The notes under the pieces were generated by a model. That model worked only from the letters and a program-made list of their open reading frames with translations. It had not been told where the DNA came from and ran no database searches. A program made the position numbers and the translations under genes. DNA of 64,000 bases from positions 1-64,000 of the forward strand of contig JAQGEQ010000010.1 in assembly GCA_034620365.1 (NCBI GenBank), written 5' to 3'. Below are positions 61,601 through 64,000 of the stretch, piece after piece (within the stretch, counting starts at the first letter, position 1; every line of letters starts with the position of its first letter). This DNA is from Pegea sp. RAD2-039 (lineage: Eukaryota; Chordata; Thaliacea; Salpida; Salpidae).

Positions 61601-64000
61601 AGTGGTTTTTGAACTGACTTATCAGCAACTATTGCGACGGGTAAGCCTCTAGATCTTTATCTACTTTGCTCTGCTAAAAATTGTTATGATAATACCAACT
61701 TATTATTTTACATTATAGTAGATTTCAAACATACAATTAATTTATTGTCTAAGATAATTATAAAATGTTTTAATTGCGTTAAAGAAAAATTTATAAACAA
61801 ATTTTTGTTCTTAAAAATAACATTTAAAAGGATTATGATAAAATACAAAAATATTTGATGTTTAATATTTCTTTCAAATTTTTATTTAACGTAAAATCAA
61901 CCTTTAAAATTTTCTGTTATTTCTTTTAAAATTTTTTTTAATTGAGTAAAAGAACTTTATTCGTCCATCGTTTTTCAAAATTACCTTCAAATCTTGGAAA
62001 TATTTTAAAAATTGTTGTTTTTAATATTTTCAGCTTCAATAAATTCTTAAAATCGATGAAAGTATTTTAATAATTTATTTTTACAGCTACGTATTCACTA
62101 AATGAAGTAATAAAAGTAAATGTAGTTGTTAGGTGCCAGTTGACATTCAACATTCAGAGATAACTCAATAATACAATTAAAACGTTTTTGTAAAAAATAT
62201 TTCAAGTAAGAAGGTAGAGCCTCAAACAACTATAGTTCAATAAAATCAATGTTAATGAAAATCTTTACAACAAGTTTTACTTTAAAACAAAACTAAAAAA
62301 TATATATACTTAACCAGGTACGAGGAATGTATGAGTACTCACTAGTAATAGACCCTGACCAACCAGTCAAACATCTCACTGTGGATGTTCACATTGTTGA
62401 AAACTCTCCGATAAAGTTTGTCAGTGTACCTGGATTTAAAACTGATCAAACAAGTCGAAGGACTCACACAATAAATAAATTTGATGTTGAAGAAATGTTG
62501 GACATCACTGAAACTGAATCATCAACTTCAATAACTTTCAAGTTAGAATTTATTCATATAATTTAGTTTCTGAAACAATCATTGTGCTGAAAATTTACCG
62601 GTTTACAGCCATCAAAGACGAGGCTGTCATGTTCGATACAACCCATCTTTGAACACTCAAACTGCCCATTCACCTCTTGGAATGCAAGGGATTTACACGA
62701 TACAGTTTGATGTTGAGAGAAAAGAATCATCTGGCAAAAGTGTAGTTGGTGGAGGGTAAATTTCCGTTTTATAAAGTTGATCTGAATGTTTGAATTTTCA
62801 AGAAGCTATTTATGCACTTTAACAAATTTAAAAAAAATGTCACGTTTAATTTTTTCAGTTACTTTGCACATTTCTTTTCTGCTCCTTTCTTTCCTAATCC
62901 TCCAAAAATGCTTACATTTGTCATTGATGTGTCTGGCTCGATGTTGGGACATAAAATGACGCAAGTTCGACAAGCGTTAACAGAAGCAATCTCTTCCTTG
63001 AATCCCAATGTAAGTTTGAATCCAACTAGTTGGCTTATGATGCAGATTTGCCAAATTCTAAAACTGTTAATATTTTTTAGGATTATTTCAACTTGGTGTT
63101 CTTCAGCAATACTCCACGAGCTTGGATTCCAAGCTTAATGGCTCCAGTTAGTTCTATTGACATCGATGATGCTTTAGACTTTATTTCAAAATATGAGCCT
63201 GAAGGAGGAACTAATATCGGAGAAGCATTGGATCTGGCTTTTGACTTGATGTCTCCGTATTTACCAACAGTTGAAAGTAAAATGACTTACAACTTAAATT
63301 CATTAAAATCACTGTAATATTAAATTTTAAAGTATATCTAAGTTAATAGGCTTAAAGAAGATAGACATAGTTTCAAAAAGCCAAGCCCTTCAAAAAAATT
63401 CAATTTTACTTAAAGCGATTAAAACAATCAAACAAAAACTAAAAGTCTTTTTATACAGTGCATATGATCAATGAACTAATGTACAAATGACTCTATTGAC
63501 TAGATTATGTTTTATTATTTTATGTGGTCGCACAAGTAAGCTTTATACAGCATAATACTTCCTTACAACATTTAACTACAAAATAAATAAATAAACGCAA
63601 TTGTATTTAGCCACAAAAGACAGATCAATATGTAAGGGCTTTATATAGTAGTTGAAATAACCCAATAATACAATATTACGTGAGTTTATAAAAGCTCATT
63701 CATATCTTCAATATACTCATTCATACATACAAGAATTCTCCTAATTTAGTTTAAAAGAGTTATCTCCTTTAAAAACATTACTTGCATTTGTAGTTTAAGA
63801 TTTTACAGATTTATATTAGTCTGGTTTTAAATACCAGTCAAAGCTCTTAAGAAATAAAATAAGCATCATTAAATCCAATATCAATTATGTTAATATCGAT
63901 TAAGTATTTATTAGGCTAATGTGAATATCAATATTCATAAAGATCTATTTTTCTAATTTGATTACCTTAATGCTTACTTTGTTTAAGCTTTCAGTTGTAA
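49158..64000 (+). CDS. Copy C: VWA7-like / ITIH-like fusion protein, exons 1-18, cut by window end
   Basis: Eighteen exons give about 1075 codons in one frame, with exon lengths and phases matching copies A and B; exon 18 ends at 63276 and the next exon lies beyond 64000. I chose ATG 49158 because it opens the signal peptide MIRCLTSLLLWITVVYST; an in-frame ATG at 49113 would add 15 residues before it. Both vWA domains keep their visible metal-site motifs (DDTGS and GGGDMPEM; DVSGS and EGGTN). Exon 15 is longer than in A and B (224 nt against 182 and 191), adding a polar stretch after the VIT domain. Overall C resembles A more than B. Introns are longer than in A. The C-terminal ITIH domain, including any GDPH motif, is not in the window. 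Confidence 0.86.
49691..51714 (+). other. Large intron 1 of copy C
   Basis: 2024 bp from donor GTTGGT to acceptor TTTTTTAG. It holds only short open stretches and no recognisable exon or element; the same intron is 227 bp in copy A and 54 bp in copy B. Confidence 0.6.
51715..55640 (+). other. Copy C exons 2-6: vWA domain 1 (VWA7/hemicentin type)
   Basis: Exons 51715-51847, 53078-53208, 53670-53802, 55219-55371 and 55526-55640. Motifs [37 protein letters not shown] and YVITDA. Introns 2 (1230 bp) and 4 (1416 bp) hold nothing I can identify. Confidence 0.87.
56221..60293 (+). other. Copy C exons 7-12: beta-sandwich linker region
   Basis: Exons 56221-56353, 56415-56598, 57531-57795, 58863-59002, 59432-59591 and 60182-60293. 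HCGELR ... RCEMKV repeats the conserved Cys pair. FRPGTPSFFTVTVTNNGNRE matches the CARDB-like element of copy A. Exon 12 encodes AKGWRPGSFQYHLC before the VIT domain. A TTG microsatellite lies in intron 9 near 58560-58576. Confidence 0.6.
60347..62541 (+). other. Copy C exons 13-15: VIT domain
   Basis: Exons 60347-60527, 61506-61640 and 62318-62541. RFAETIVRSTV, FEVMLPSEAFISNLTMII (sequon NLT), [47 protein letters not shown] and RGMYEYSLVIDPDQPVKHL follow the VIT consensus well. Confidence 0.87.
62609..63276 (+). other. Copy C exons 16-18: start of ITIH-type vWA domain 2
   Basis: Exons 62609-62755, 62859-63009 and 63081-63276. GYFAHFFSAPFFPNPPKM leads to the metal motif DVSGS (62926-62940), then DYFNLVFFS and EGGTNIGEALDLA. 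The FLTDGK exon expected next is not in the window. Confidence 0.86.
63277..64000 (+). other. Intron 18 of copy C, running off the window
   Basis: Begins with GTAAAATG after exon 18. I searched the remaining 724 bp for the short FLTDGK exon (76 nt in A, 91 nt in B) and did not find it, so this is probably all intron. Confidence 0.6.

Overview
This is an AT-rich (roughly three quarters A+T by eye) animal nuclear sequence with GT-AG introns from 45 bp to over 2 kb, the standard genetic code and secreted animal protein families. It looks invertebrate, but the phylum cannot be fixed from the sequence.

Layout: (1) 1-1916 holds two chymotrypsin-like digestive-type serine protease genes arranged head to head. 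Only exon 1 and 14 bases of exon 2 of the minus-strand copy are inside the window; the plus-strand copy is complete in five exons (242 aa). (2) From 4939 to the right edge lie three tandem plus-strand copies of one large gene: copy A (4939-17893, 28 exons, about 1602 aa), copy B (22451-37030, 28 exons, about 1583 aa) and copy C (49158 to beyond 64000, exons 1-18 present). I rebuilt the exon structure by hand: every splice phase closes and nearly all exon lengths match between copies. (3) The spacers 1917-4938, 17894-22450 and 37031-49157 have no intact gene. The last contains what may be a decayed retroelement.

The main point of interest is the architecture of the large proteins. Each has a signal peptide, an N-terminal half resembling VWA7 (a helical N-terminal module and a hemicentin/VWA7-type vWA domain with DDTGS and GGGDxPEM), beta-sandwich linkers, and then a complete inter-alpha-trypsin-inhibitor heavy chain (ITIH) layout: VIT domain, GYF(T/A)HFFSAP lead-in, second vWA domain, and ITIH C-terminal domain with the GDPHF cleavage motif. 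They therefore look like natural VWA7-ITIH fusions, predicted to be large secreted matrix or haemolymph proteins. Copy B has lost all three metal-site motifs of its second vWA domain, while A (and C as far as visible) keep them. This suggests division of labour after duplication.

Functional statements about the large proteins are inferences from domain families; no transcript, homology search or structure prediction was available.
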